Assembly (NCBI RefSeq): GCF_000935025.1
Contig: NZ_CP010836.1
Span: 4,566,001-4,630,000, forward strand
Direction of reading: 5' to 3'
Origin: Sphingomonas hengshuiensis
GTDB taxonomy: Bacteria; Pseudomonadota; Alphaproteobacteria; Sphingomonadales; Sphingomonadaceae
Length of the DNA stretch: 64,000 bases
The position numbers were made by a program, and so were the translations under genes. Positions 35,501-43,158 of the stretch are shown here, in pieces. The first letter of the stretch is position 1, and every line of letters starts with the position of its first letter. The notes below the pieces were generated by a model. The model was not told the DNA's origin, ran no database searches, and was given only the letters and a program-made list of their open reading frames with translations.

Positions 35501-37038
35501 CGCACCACGACATTTATTCGATCGAGGATCTCGCGCAGCTCATCTACGACCTCAAGATGATCAACCCGCGCGCGCGGGTGTGCGTCAAGCTGGTCAGCTC
35601 GGCGGGGATCGGCACCGTTGCGGCAGGCGTGGCGAAGGCGCATGCCGACGTCATCCTCGTCGCGGGGCATGTCGGCGGCACCGGCGCGTCGCCGGTCACT
35701 TCGGTGAAATATGCGGGCACGCCGTGGGAAATGGGGCTGTCCGAAGTCAACCAGACGCTGACGCTCAACGGCCTGCGCGGGCGCGTCACGCTGCGCACCG
35801 ATGGCGGGCTCAAGACCGGGCGCGACATCGTCATCGCCGCGATCCTGGGCGCCGAGGAATTCGGCATCGGTACGCTGAGCCTGGTGGCGATGGGCTGCAT
35901 CATGGTGCGCCAATGCCATTCGAACACCTGTCCTGTCGGCGTGTGCACCCAGGACGAGCGGCTGCGCGCGAAGTTCGTCGGCACCCCGGAAAAGGTCATC
36001 AACCTGATGACCTTCATCGCCGAGGAAGTCCGCGAAATCCTCGCCAAGCTGGGGGTCAAGAGCCTCGACGAGATCATCGGCCGCACCGAACTGCTCCGCC
36101 AGGTCAGCCGCGGCGCCGAGCATCTCGACGATCTCGACTTGAACCCGATCCTCGCCAAGGTCGACGCGACCGACGCCGAGCGCCGGTTCAGCCTCAACAC
36201 CTTCCGCAACGAAGTGCCCGACAGCCTGGATGCCCAGATGATCCGCGACGCGGCGGCGGTGTTTTCGCGCGGCGAGAAGATGCAGCTCACTTATTCGGTG
36301 CGCAACACGCATCGTGCGGTGGGCACGCGGCTGTCGAGCGAAGTCACCCGCACCTTCGGCATGTCGACGCTCAACGACGACCATATCCATGTCCGGCTGC
36401 GCGGCACCGCGGGCCAGTCGCTCGGTGCGTTCCTGTGCAAGGGGATCACGCTGGAGGTGTTCGGCGACGCCAACGACTATGTCGGCAAGGGCCTGTCGGG
36501 CGGCGTGATCGTCGTGCGCCAGATGGTCAGCTCGTCGCTGGTCAGCCACCGCAACACGATCATCGGCAACACCGTGCTGTACGGCGCGACCTCGGGCCGG
36601 CTGTTCGCGGCGGGTCAGGCGGGCGAGCGGTTTGCGGTGCGCAATTCGGGCGCCGATGTCGTTGTCGAGGGCTGCGGCGCGAATGGCTGCGAATATATGA
36701 CCGGCGGCACCGCCGTCGTGCTGGGCGCGGTGGGGATGAACTTCGGCGCGGGCATGACCGGCGGCATGGCGTTCGTCTATGACGAGGATGGCAGCTTTGC
36801 CGGGCGCGCCAATCCGGAAAACATCGTGTGGCAGCGGCTGTCCTCCGCGCATTGGGAAGACAAGCTGCGCGGCCTGATCGAGGCGCACGCCAAGGCGACC
36901 GACAGCAAATGGTCGCGCGGTATCCTCGAGGATTGGGAGCGCGTCGCGGGCAAGTTCTGGCAGGTCGTGCCGAAGGAGATGCTGACTCGGCTGGCGCACC
37001 CGCTCGACGACAGCGTTGCGCTGGCGGCTGCGGAATAG
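32530..37038 (+). CDS. gltB: Glutamate synthase large subunit
   Basis: A 1502-residue GltB. The class II amidotransferase nucleophile is C25 in GDACGVGLVA; the 24 residues before it are the propeptide removed on maturation. The central and FMN domains include GEGGEDKARYTPY, PGEGGQLPGFKV and VGGTGASPVTSVKYAG. The 3Fe-4S cysteines are in MGCIMVRQCHSNTCPVGVC. The C-terminal right-handed helix repeat (GGVIVVRQM, GANGCEYMTGGTAVVLG) is complete. Glutamine-derived ammonia is channelled to 2-oxoglutarate. ATG 32530 overlaps the upstream DUF2059 stop. Confidence 0.96.
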   Translation: MTHESERDRLAREGMYRPEFEGDACGVGLVAATDGVASRRVVQSAIDALKAVWHRGAVDADGKTGDGAGIHVDLPASFFDDAIAAGGHRVRPNRLAVGMVFLPRTDLGAQETCRTIVESEIIEAGYTIYGWRQVPVDVRVIGMKAQATRPEIEQIMIAGPMPDAVDAAEFEKNLYLIRRRIERRVIAAQISGFYICSLSCRSIVYKGLFLAESLSEFYPDLKDERFVSRVAIFHQRYSTNTFPQWWLAQPFRCLAHNGEINTIRGNKNWMLSHEIKMASIAFGEQSEDIKPVIPAGASDTAALDAVFEAICRSGRDAPTAKLMLVPEAMGDDTPAPHLAMYQYLASVMEPWDGPAALAMTDGRWAVAGMDRNALRPLRYTQTADGLLIVGSEAGMVQVAEANVLAKGRLGPGQMIAVDLQEGVLLEDRAIKDKIAGEADYAAMIGEFLGVEDLPAPEAIPAYFERAELTRRQVAAGQTLEDMELILAPMVETSKEAIGSMGDDTPLAVISDKPRLISQFFRQNFSQVTNPPIDPLRERHVMSLKTRFGNLANILDVEGGRSRVLVLESPVLTNADWHRLRAHFGGQSAEIRCTFPAADGPDGLRAAIARIRYEAEQAVRAGCTELFLTDEHLGADTVAIAGVLAAAAVHTHLVRRGLRSYASVNVRTAECLDTHYYAVLIGVGATTVNAYLTEASIADRQARGLFGDLSLEECLKRHRKAIDEGLLKILSKMGIAVISSYRGGYNFEAVGLSRALVNDLFPGMPAKISGEGYASLHLSAMLRHDAAWDPAVASLPIGGFYRQRFGGETHAYSAQLMHLLQTAVGTDSYSSYLAFSRGVRDMPPVYLRDLLEFNFPNEAIAIDQVEAITEIRKRFVTPGMSLGALSPEAHETLAIAMNRIGAKAVSGEGGEDKARYTPYDNGDNANSVIKQIASGRFGVTAEYLNACDEIEIKVAQGAKPGEGGQLPGFKVTEFIAKLRHATPGVTLISPPPHHDIYSIEDLAQLIYDLKMINPRARVCVKLVSSAGIGTVAAGVAKAHADVILVAGHVGGTGASPVTSVKYAGTPWEMGLSEVNQTLTLNGLRGRVTLRTDGGLKTGRDIVIAAILGAEEFGIGTLSLVAMGCIMVRQCHSNTCPVGVCTQDERLRAKFVGTPEKVINLMTFIAEEVREILAKLGVKSLDEIIGRTELLRQVSRGAEHLDDLDLNPILAKVDATDAERRFSLNTFRNEVPDSLDAQMIRDAAAVFSRGEKMQLTYSVRNTHRAVGTRLSSEVTRTFGMSTLNDDHIHVRLRGTAGQSLGAFLCKGITLEVFGDANDYVGKGLSGGVIVVRQMVSSSLVSHRNTIIGNTVLYGATSGRLFAAGQAGERFAVRNSGADVVVEGCGANGCEYMTGGTAVVLGAVGMNFGAGMTGGMAFVYDEDGSFAGRANPENIVWQRLSSAHWEDKLRGLIEAHAKATDSKWSRGILEDWERVAGKFWQVVPKEMLTRLAHPLDDSVALAAAE

Positions 37039-37041
37039 GGC

Positions 37042-37386
37042 GTGGAGCGCCGGGCCCGTCAGGAGGTCGGCGCAATCATTGTCGTGTTCGCCATGGTGGC
37101 GGGTTTTTGCGTGTGGGCGTGGTTATGGCTTCCCGCCGACCGGTCAGTCCGTGTCGCACCCGCCACCATTGTTTCGATTACGCCGGGGCTTCCGGGCAAA
37201 TATTATCGCGGCCCGCCCTACGTGCTTGTCGATCTTCGGTTGGACGACGGCAGGTTGGCGACGGTCCCGCGTTCGATCTTCTGTCTGCCGCGGCTCGAAC
37301 CCGGCAAGCGAGTCGAGCTTGCCGAGCAACGGAGCAATGGCGGCCCCGCCCTATGGCGTTTCGCCGGGCCGCCTTGCCCCCAATAG
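37042..37386 (+). CDS. Small membrane-anchored hypothetical protein
   Basis: A 114-residue protein from GTG 37042, only 3 bases after gltB. One N-terminal helix (VGAIIVVFAMVAGFCVWAWLWLP) anchors a small beta-rich domain (VRVAPATIVSITPGLPGKYY, YVLVDLRLDDGRLATVPRS). No family is recognised. Codon use matches its neighbours, and the tight spacing suggests it ends the glt operon. Confidence 0.6.
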   Translation: MERRARQEVGAIIVVFAMVAGFCVWAWLWLPADRSVRVAPATIVSITPGLPGKYYRGPPYVLVDLRLDDGRLATVPRSIFCLPRLEPGKRVELAEQRSNGGPALWRFAGPPCPQ

Positions 37387-37492
37387 TATCGCTTTGCTGT
37401 TGCGCGGTCCGGTCGCACATTCCCGTCGTTCTGGGCAGTCCCGCGCGAGGGACCGCTTTACGCCCGCTCCCCCGCGGGCCTAAAGCACTCGC

Positions 37493-38164
37493 ATGTGGCA
37501 ACTCTATCAATTCCCGCTCTGCCCTTTTTCGCGCAAAGTCCGGCTGTTGCTGGGCGAAAAGGGCATTGGTTATGAGCCCGTGCGCGAATCGCCCTGGTTG
37601 CGGCGCGACGAGTTTCTCGACCTGAATCCCACGGGGCAGGTGCCGGTGATGGTCGATACCGACCGGGGGGTCGCGCTGATCGACTCGACCGTGATCTGCG
37701 AGTTTTTCGAGGAGACCGTCGACAAGGCGGCGATGCTCAACGGTACTGCGGTCGACCGCGCGGAAATCCGGCGGTTGGTGGTGTGGTTCGATTCGAACTT
37801 CTTCCGCGACATCACCGCGCCGCTGCTCGAGGAGCGGATGATCAAGCGCCTCGTCCACCGGACCGCGCCCGACGCGCGCGCGCTGCGCGATGCGATGAAG
37901 GCGGCGGTGGGGCATCTCGACTATATCGATTATCTGCTCGATCACCGTACCTGGCTGGCGGGGCCGACGATGAGCCTCGCCGATCTGGCGGCGGCGGCGC
38001 AGATTTCGATCGCCGATTATCTCGGCGGGATCGACTGGAAGAGCCACGAACAGGCCAAGCGTTGGTATGTCGGCATGAAGAGCCGCCCCAGCTTCCGCCC
38101 GCTATTGTCCGAGCGGATGGACGGCATTCCGCCGCCGTCGGACTATGACAAGCTGGACGACTGA
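37493..38164 (+). CDS. Glutathione S-transferase family protein
   Basis: A 223-residue GST. The N-terminal thioredoxin-like domain contains LYQFPLCPFSRKVRLLLGEKG, with a C-P-F-S active-site-like motif, then the cis-proline segment PTGQVPVMVD and the glutathione-contact DSTVICEFFEE. The C-terminal all-helical domain ends with WYVGMKSRPSFRPLL. The CPFS motif suggests a cysteine-type (beta/omega-like) GST. Its substrate is unknown. It stands alone between the glt operon and a YbhB-like gene. Confidence 0.85.
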   Translation: MWQLYQFPLCPFSRKVRLLLGEKGIGYEPVRESPWLRRDEFLDLNPTGQVPVMVDTDRGVALIDSTVICEFFEETVDKAAMLNGTAVDRAEIRRLVVWFDSNFFRDITAPLLEERMIKRLVHRTAPDARALRDAMKAAVGHLDYIDYLLDHRTWLAGPTMSLADLAAAAQISIADYLGGIDWKSHEQAKRWYVGMKSRPSFRPLLSERMDGIPPPSDYDKLDD

Positions 38165-38222
38165 CGCCCCGCGGAGCCTTTGCGCGCGCGCCGGGTTTTT
38201 CGGGATATCGAGGAGAGGCGTG

Positions 38223-38840
38223 ATGCTCGAACATGTTCCCCATTGGCTCGGCAGCGCGTTGAAGGGCGTCCGCGCGGGCACCGAGAAGCTCGCGATCGTG
38301 CAGCCCGAGCTTGGCAGCTTCGCGGCGCTCATGCTTCGGAGCCCCGCCTTCGCCGATGGCGCGCGGCTGCCCGAGCGCTTCACCGCCGATGGCGACGGCG
38401 TGTCGCCGCCCTTGTTCTGGACCGGAGTGCCGGACGGCGCCGAGCGTATCGTGCTGTTGGTCGAGGACCCCGACGCACCCGCGCCGCAGCCTTTGGTCCA
38501 TGCCGTGGTCTGGAACCTGCCGCCGGAGGACGGCGCGCTCGCGGAGGGGGCGATCCGTGCCGATGGCGCGGGCGAGAGCGGCGGCCGCGATGTCGGGCGC
38601 AATTCCTATCTGGGCGAAGGCTGGCTGCCACCCGATCCCCCGACCGGGCACGGCACCCATCATTATGCCTTCCAGCTTTTCGCGCTCGGCGCGGGGCCCG
38701 ACGTCGCCGAGACGCCCGGGCGCGGCGCGATCGTCAAGGCGATGGCCGGGCGCGTGCTCGCCGCAGGGCTGTTGACCGGCACCTATTCGCGCGGCGAAGC
38801 GGCGCCGGTCGGCCCGGCCGGAGCGCTTGCCCCGGCCTGA
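38223..38840 (+). CDS. YbhB/YbcL (phosphatidylethanolamine-binding-like) protein
   Basis: A 205-residue protein of the bacterial PEBP/Raf-kinase-inhibitor-like family. The signature PLFWTGVPDGAERIVLLVEDPDAPAP and the loop GRNSYLGEGWLPPDPPTGHGTHHYAFQLFAL form the anion-binding pocket. The first 35 residues (LEHVPHWLGSALKGVRAGTEKL) are an extra N-terminal helix common in alphaproteobacterial members. ATG 38223 follows GAGGCGTG. The cellular role of bacterial members is not known. Confidence 0.85.
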   Translation: MLEHVPHWLGSALKGVRAGTEKLAIVQPELGSFAALMLRSPAFADGARLPERFTADGDGVSPPLFWTGVPDGAERIVLLVEDPDAPAPQPLVHAVVWNLPPEDGALAEGAIRADGAGESGGRDVGRNSYLGEGWLPPDPPTGHGTHHYAFQLFALGAGPDVAETPGRGAIVKAMAGRVLAAGLLTGTYSRGEAAPVGPAGALAPA

Positions 38841-38849
38841 CGCGCTGCT

Positions 38850-39704
38850 TCAGCCGTTGACGACCGTCCCGCCATTGGGGTGGAGAACCTGCCCCGACAT
38901 ATAGCTGGCATCCTCGCACGCGAGGAACAGGAAGGCGGGGGCGACTTCGTTGGGCTGGCCGGGGCGCCCCATCGGAGTGTCCTCGCCAAAGGTCTCCAGC
39001 TTTTCGGGCGTGGCGCCGCCCATCGGATTGAGCGGGGTCCAGATCGGGCCGGGGGCGACCGCGTTGACGCGGATGCCCTTGCTCACCAGATTTTCGGACA
39101 GGCTGCGCGTGAAGGCGGTGATCGCGCCCTTGGTCGCGCTATAGTCGAGCAGTTCCTTCGATCCCTGGTACATCGTCACCGAGGTGCAGTTGACGATCGC
39201 GGCACCCGATTTCAGATGCGGGCTAGCCGCCTGGACCATGTAGAACATCCCGAAGATATTGGTCTGGAACGTGCGCTTGAGCTGTTCCTCGGTGATGTCG
39301 GTGATGTCCTTGTCGGGATGCTGCTCGCCGGCATTGTTCACCACCACGTCGATATGGCCGAAAGTGTCGATCACCTCTGCGATCGCGCGGGTGCAGAAAT
39401 CCTTGTCGCCGATGTCGCCGGCGATGGTCAGCGCCTTGCGCCCCTCCTGGCGGACGATATCGGCGGTCATCGCCGCGTCGTCATGTTCACACAGGTATAA
39501 TATCGCGACGTCGGCGCCTTCGCGCGCGTACAAAGCGGCGACGGCGCGGCCGATGCCGCTGTCGGCGCCGGTGATCACGGCGACCTTGCCGGCCAGGCGT
39601 CCGGAGCCGGGATAGCGCGGCTCCCAATCGGGTTTGGGGTCTAGCGCGCTCTCATGTCCTGGCAGCGCGTCTTCGTGGATCATGTCGATCACGGTATCGT
39701 TCAT
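38850..39704 (-). CDS. SDR-family oxidoreductase
   Basis: A 284-residue short-chain dehydrogenase from ATG 39704 behind TAGGAGA. It has a 40-residue N-terminal extension (HESALDPKPDWEPRYPGSGRL) typical of the YghA/general-stress SDR group. Next come the NAD(P) motif VITGADSGIGRAVA, NNAGEQHP, the catalytic serine in IVNCTSVT and the Y-x-x-x-K pair in LLDYSATKGAI. The substrate is unknown. Relatives are often induced by stress and sit in stress regulons. Two tiny membrane-protein genes lie just upstream on the same strand. Confidence 0.9.
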   Translation of the reverse strand: MNDTVIDMIHEDALPGHESALDPKPDWEPRYPGSGRLAGKVAVITGADSGIGRAVAALYAREGADVAILYLCEHDDAAMTADIVRQEGRKALTIAGDIGDKDFCTRAIAEVIDTFGHIDVVVNNAGEQHPDKDITDITEEQLKRTFQTNIFGMFYMVQAASPHLKSGAAIVNCTSVTMYQGSKELLDYSATKGAITAFTRSLSENLVSKGIRVNAVAPGPIWTPLNPMGGATPEKLETFGEDTPMGRPGQPNEVAPAFLFLACEDASYMSGQVLHPNGGTVVNG

Positions 39705-39796
39705 CGGCTGGTCTCCTATGGGAGGGGATGCCGAGAGAAACCGGTGCGGAGCCGATGCGGTTCCGCTTTTTGCGCCCGTCGCCGGGCGAACCGGGT

Positions 39797-39922
39797 TCAG
39801 CCGAAAAGGGCTGAACCCTGCGCGCCGGCGGCGACGATGAGGACGCTGGTGAGCCCGAACGAGACGAGCCCGATGGCGATGCTGCGGAGCGTGGTGATCT
39901 TCTCCTTTTGGGCCGCGATCAT
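39797..39922 (-). CDS. Tiny membrane protein, 41 residues
   Basis: This short gene begins at ATG 39922, overlapping the stop of the gene before it (ATGA, 39919-39922). The protein is a short basic start followed by one hydrophobic helix (LRSIAIGLVSFGLTSVLIVA) and a brief tail ending ALFG. Its helix pattern resembles the 35-residue partner, and similar pairs occur in sphingomonads as far as I recall. No function is known. Confidence 0.55.
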   Translation of the reverse strand: MIAAQKEKITTLRSIAIGLVSFGLTSVLIVAAGAQGSALFG

Positions 39923-40026
39923 GCGAACGGGACGATCGGGGTCGAGAAGGCGACGAGCGCGGCGGTGAACAGCAATGCGCCGAGGATGGCAACCGAGCGA
40001 TGCAGCGAGTCGAGACGAGCGGTCAT
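39919..40026 (-). CDS. Tiny membrane protein, 35 residues
   Basis: ATG 40026 follows AGGGAGAAATACC, a good ribosome site. The 35-residue product has a short charged start (MTARLDSLHRS) and one hydrophobic helix (VAILGALLFTAALVAFSTP). Its stop overlaps the start of the second tiny gene, so both are probably translated together. The two together could form a small membrane complex; function unknown. Confidence 0.58.
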   Translation of the reverse strand: MTARLDSLHRSVAILGALLFTAALVAFSTPIVPFA

Positions 40027-40218
40027 GGTATTTCTCCCTGGTGGCGGTGCCGGACCATCCGGCGACCGATGCCCAGAGCTTTGCAGGGAGCGTGCCAGTT
40101 CGCTAACGCATTGATTTTGCTATGGTGAGGCCGGCACCGCCCAGTCAGGTGGTAAAATGCACGCCAGGAGTTGGGAATTTCTCCCAAGCATTTGCGAACA
40201 GTCACTGTCCGATTTCGG

Positions 40219-41259
40219 TCACCCGGTGCGAAGGCAGTTCCGACCCGCGCTCTTTGCCGCATAGAGCAGCGCGTCGGCGCGCTGGAACAGCGTCTGGTAG
40301 CTGTCCTCGCCGGTCGCGCGCGTCAGCCCGGCGGAAAAGGTGATCTCGCCCAGCGGCATGTCGCTTTCCCGGATGCGGTAGCGCTTCGTCGCCACGCGCG
40401 CGCGGGCGGCGTCGAGCGTCCGCTGCGCGCCGTCGATATCGACCCCTGCAAACAGCACCGCGAATTCCTCGCCGCCATAGCGCGCGACCAGATGCCCCGC
40501 GCATGCCTGGCGCAGCGCGTCGGCGATCGCCTTGAGCACGCGGTCGCCGACGGCGTGGCCGAAGCGATCATTGACCGACTTGAAATGATCGATGTCGCAC
40601 ACCGCGAGGCAGACGATGTCGCCGGTGCCAGCCTGCGCCGCGAACGCCTCTTCGAACGCGCGGCGGTTGGGCAGGTCGGTCAGCGGGTCGCGCCGGGCAT
40701 TGTCGCGCGCCTCTTCCAGCTTCTGGCGCAGTTCGCTGGCTTCGCGGGTCGCCGATTCGAGCCGCGCCTCGGCAGTGCGGACGCGGTTCAGCATCGTGGC
40801 GGTGATCCGCCCGACTTCGCCGACCATCGTCGCGGCATGTTCCGGGCCGGCCGAGCGCGAGATCGCCTCCGCGCTCGCGGCAAGGTCGCGGCCAAAGCCC
40901 TCGGTCTCGGTGCGCATCGCGCTCACCATGTCCTCGAACCCCTCGACCTGCATCTGGGTGCGCGCGACCAGCCCTTCGGCGCGCTGCGTCGAGGGCGCGC
41001 CGTCACCCGATGCCGGCGGAGGATCGCAGCCGAGCGATTCGATATCGCGGCGGGTGAGGCGCACGCCGCCTTCGGTCAGCACCGCCACCGCGCGCGCCAG
41101 CGGCCCTTCGGGGTCGGCGAGCAGATGATAGGCAAAGGCATAATTGCCGGGCTCAGGCTCCAGCCTTTGGTCCGCGAGAAACGCACCGATCCGCTCGAAC
41201 AGGCGGCGCCCCGAGTCAGCGTCGCCGCCCGATGCTCGAAACGCCCGCACGAAACCCAT
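40219..41259 (-). CDS. Diguanylate cyclase (GGDEF)
   Basis: A 346-residue protein with a C-terminal GGDEF domain: RRDPLTDLPNRRAFEEAF, DIDHFKSVNDRFGHAVGD and the active site RYGGEEFAVLF. It should make cyclic di-GMP from two GTP. The residues before GGEEF (AGHLVARY) lack the RxxD inhibitory site, so product inhibition is unlikely. The N-terminal 170 residues are helical with a coiled-coil linker (TAEARLESATREASELRQKL) and show no membrane segment, so it is a soluble sensor-type enzyme. ATG 41259 follows GGAGGCAGGGAGG. Confidence 0.9.
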   Translation of the reverse strand: MGFVRAFRASGGDADSGRRLFERIGAFLADQRLEPEPGNYAFAYHLLADPEGPLARAVAVLTEGGVRLTRRDIESLGCDPPPASGDGAPSTQRAEGLVARTQMQVEGFEDMVSAMRTETEGFGRDLAASAEAISRSAGPEHAATMVGEVGRITATMLNRVRTAEARLESATREASELRQKLEEARDNARRDPLTDLPNRRAFEEAFAAQAGTGDIVCLAVCDIDHFKSVNDRFGHAVGDRVLKAIADALRQACAGHLVARYGGEEFAVLFAGVDIDGAQRTLDAARARVATKRYRIRESDMPLGEITFSAGLTRATGEDSYQTLFQRADALLYAAKSAGRNCLRTG

Positions 41260-41396
41260 CTGCCTCCCTGCCTCCTTCGCTGGCGCCACCCTCGCGGTGG
41301 GCGCCGACCTGTATCGTCGTGGCGGAGTATCTACGCGGCAACTGCTAATATAGCGTGAGCAACTGGATAGTTCTTTCGCGCTTTCGCGGCGACGGA

Positions 41397-41945
41397 TCAG
41401 CCGCGCCTGGATGCCTTGTACTTGCGCACCGCCTCCAGCGTCAGCCGGATATGGTCGGCGGGCTTCATGTCGGTATGCGCGAACAGCACCTTGCCATTGG
41501 GCGCGATCACGAAGCTGGTGCGGCTGGTGATCGTGGTCGCAGTGCCGTCGGGCTTTTTGAGCAGAACGTCATAGCCCTTGATCACTGCCGGGCTGGCCGC
41601 GGCGACGGCGAACTTGCCTGCGCAATGCTCGGCAGAGAAGCGTTCGAGCTGGTCGACATTGCCCGCGGTCATCCCGATCACCGTCGCGCCGGCGGCGGTG
41701 AAATCGGGCATTGCCTCGGCAAAAGCATGGGCTTCGGCGTTGCAGCCGCCGGTAAAGGCGGCGGGGAAGAAGTAGAGGACGACCGGCCCCTTCTTCAGCG
41801 CCGCCTTTAGCGAGACCGTGAAGGGCTTGCCCGCCGAGGCGCCGACGGCGGTGAAGTCGGGGGCGGCGGCGCCGGGCGCCAGCGCAGCCGAAGCCGGCAT
41901 GCCGATCGAAAGGGCGAGGGCGGCGAACAAGAGGCGCGTGCGCAT
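41397..41945 (-). CDS. Exported peroxiredoxin (AhpC/TSA, BCP type)
   Basis: A 182-residue peroxiredoxin with a signal peptide (MRTRLLFAALALSIGMPASAALA), so it acts in the periplasm. The peroxidatic cysteine is C68 in PAAFTGGC, matching the family PxxxTxxC motif. C108 (SAEHCAG) could be a resolving cysteine. The arginine partner lies in SRTSFVIAPNG. It reduces peroxides using a thiol donor. Start ATG 41945. Confidence 0.85.
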   Translation of the reverse strand: MRTRLLFAALALSIGMPASAALAPGAAAPDFTAVGASAGKPFTVSLKAALKKGPVVLYFFPAAFTGGCNAEAHAFAEAMPDFTAAGATVIGMTAGNVDQLERFSAEHCAGKFAVAAASPAVIKGYDVLLKKPDGTATTITSRTSFVIAPNGKVLFAHTDMKPADHIRLTLEAVRKYKASRRG

Positions 41946-42010
41946 GGAATCTTCTCCCGGGATTTTGCCCGATCCTATGCGCGTCGCGGCGCAAATGCCA
42001 GCGTGACGCC

Positions 42011-43069
42011 CTATCGCGTCAGCGCGATTCCGATGCGGGCATGGGTGTCGCGCCGGCGATAGGCGTCGAGCGCCTCGCCATGCCCGGTGAACGCCTGCCC
42101 GAACAGATAGAAGCCCAGCCCGCCGCCGATCGGCGCGAGCGGATAGGAAACGAACAGCTCGGCGGCGCCGCGCCGCGTCTCGACATTGCCGAGCCCGGTC
42201 AGCGCAACCTTCAGCCCGTCCGTGCGCGCGATCGCGGCGCTGATCGAGGTATAGCCGTAATAGTCGCGCAGATCGTGCGCCGTCCCCGCATTGCCGACGG
42301 TGAACCACGCCTGGGGCGCGACATCGAGCCGCCAGTCGCCGCCCAGGTCGAACGACTTTTCGACGCGTGCGAAGATCCGGTTGAAGTCGACCGAATAGGC
42401 CGCGCCGCCGCCGTTCGAATCGTGCCGCCAGCCGATCGCGACTCGCGTGGTGTCGTCGAACGGCACCTCGGCATAGATTTCGGGGCTGTAATTGGTCGCG
42501 CGGAACGGCCCCGAAGGCTCGTCGATCGCCCAGAACATCGTCTGGGTATAGGCGAAGCGCAGATTGCCGAGGCTGACCGGCGCATCCTCGGCAAAGGGGC
42601 GGAAGGCGAAGCTGAACTGGAGCTTCCCGCCCGAATCGCCGGCGCCGAGCACGCCATAGACGGGCTCGTGCGGCGCGAAGCGATCGAGGAACGCCGAGGA
42701 CGCGCCCGACGAACTCTGCACCACGGTCTCGCCCTCGGGCAGTGCGGCGGCGGCGTGTTGTGCGGCGGGGGGGATCGCGACGCCGGCGATGCCGACGGGC
42801 ACGTAGCGCGCCTTGGCAAAGCCACCCGGCGCGATCGTCCGCACCGGCCCGGGGGTGCGCTCCAGCACCAGCCGGGTGCCGTCGCTGGCGGTCACTTCGA
42901 TCTGGCGCGGCCCGGCGTCGCTGGCGGGGGCATCGCCCTCGTTGACCAGGAATACCTCGACTCCGCGCAGCGCCGCCTGTTCCGATTCGGGTTGGGCGGG
43001 CACCGCGCGCAGCTGTGCCGCGGCTGGCGTGGCGGCGATCAGGCAGAGGGGGAGAAGAAGCGCGCGCAT
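42011..43069 (-). CDS. Outer-membrane phospholipase A1-like protein
   Basis: A 352-residue exported protein (signal MRALLLPLCLIAATPAAA). About 130 residues resemble a separate N-terminal beta domain, and the C-terminal half is a barrel like OMPLA (PldA). The active-site pattern is present: H216 and S218 in WRHDSNGGG, and N230 in VDFNRIFARV. The spacings of 2 and 12 match H142, S144 and N156 of the E. coli enzyme. Such enzymes hydrolyse phospholipids in the outer leaflet after envelope damage. The last strand ends in LTR rather than the usual aromatic residue. Start ATG 43069. Confidence 0.8.
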   Translation of the reverse strand: MRALLLPLCLIAATPAAAQLRAVPAQPESEQAALRGVEVFLVNEGDAPASDAGPRQIEVTASDGTRLVLERTPGPVRTIAPGGFAKARYVPVGIAGVAIPPAAQHAAAALPEGETVVQSSSGASSAFLDRFAPHEPVYGVLGAGDSGGKLQFSFAFRPFAEDAPVSLGNLRFAYTQTMFWAIDEPSGPFRATNYSPEIYAEVPFDDTTRVAIGWRHDSNGGGAAYSVDFNRIFARVEKSFDLGGDWRLDVAPQAWFTVGNAGTAHDLRDYYGYTSISAAIARTDGLKVALTGLGNVETRRGAAELFVSYPLAPIGGGLGFYLFGQAFTGHGEALDAYRRRDTHARIGIALTR

Positions 43070-43158
43070 GGCAGCCGCACGGTTGGCAGGGCTTTGTGAC
43101 GTTTGCGAGTCCAATTCGACGCTGGCGGAGCCGAAGCGAGACCGCTAACCCCGCCATT

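Noticed and set aside
32383..36999. A 1538-residue open frame on the minus strand opposite gltB
   Set aside because: It is composed of antisense codons of a well-recognised GltB gene, has Arg/His-rich composition and no domain; it is a GC-rich shadow.
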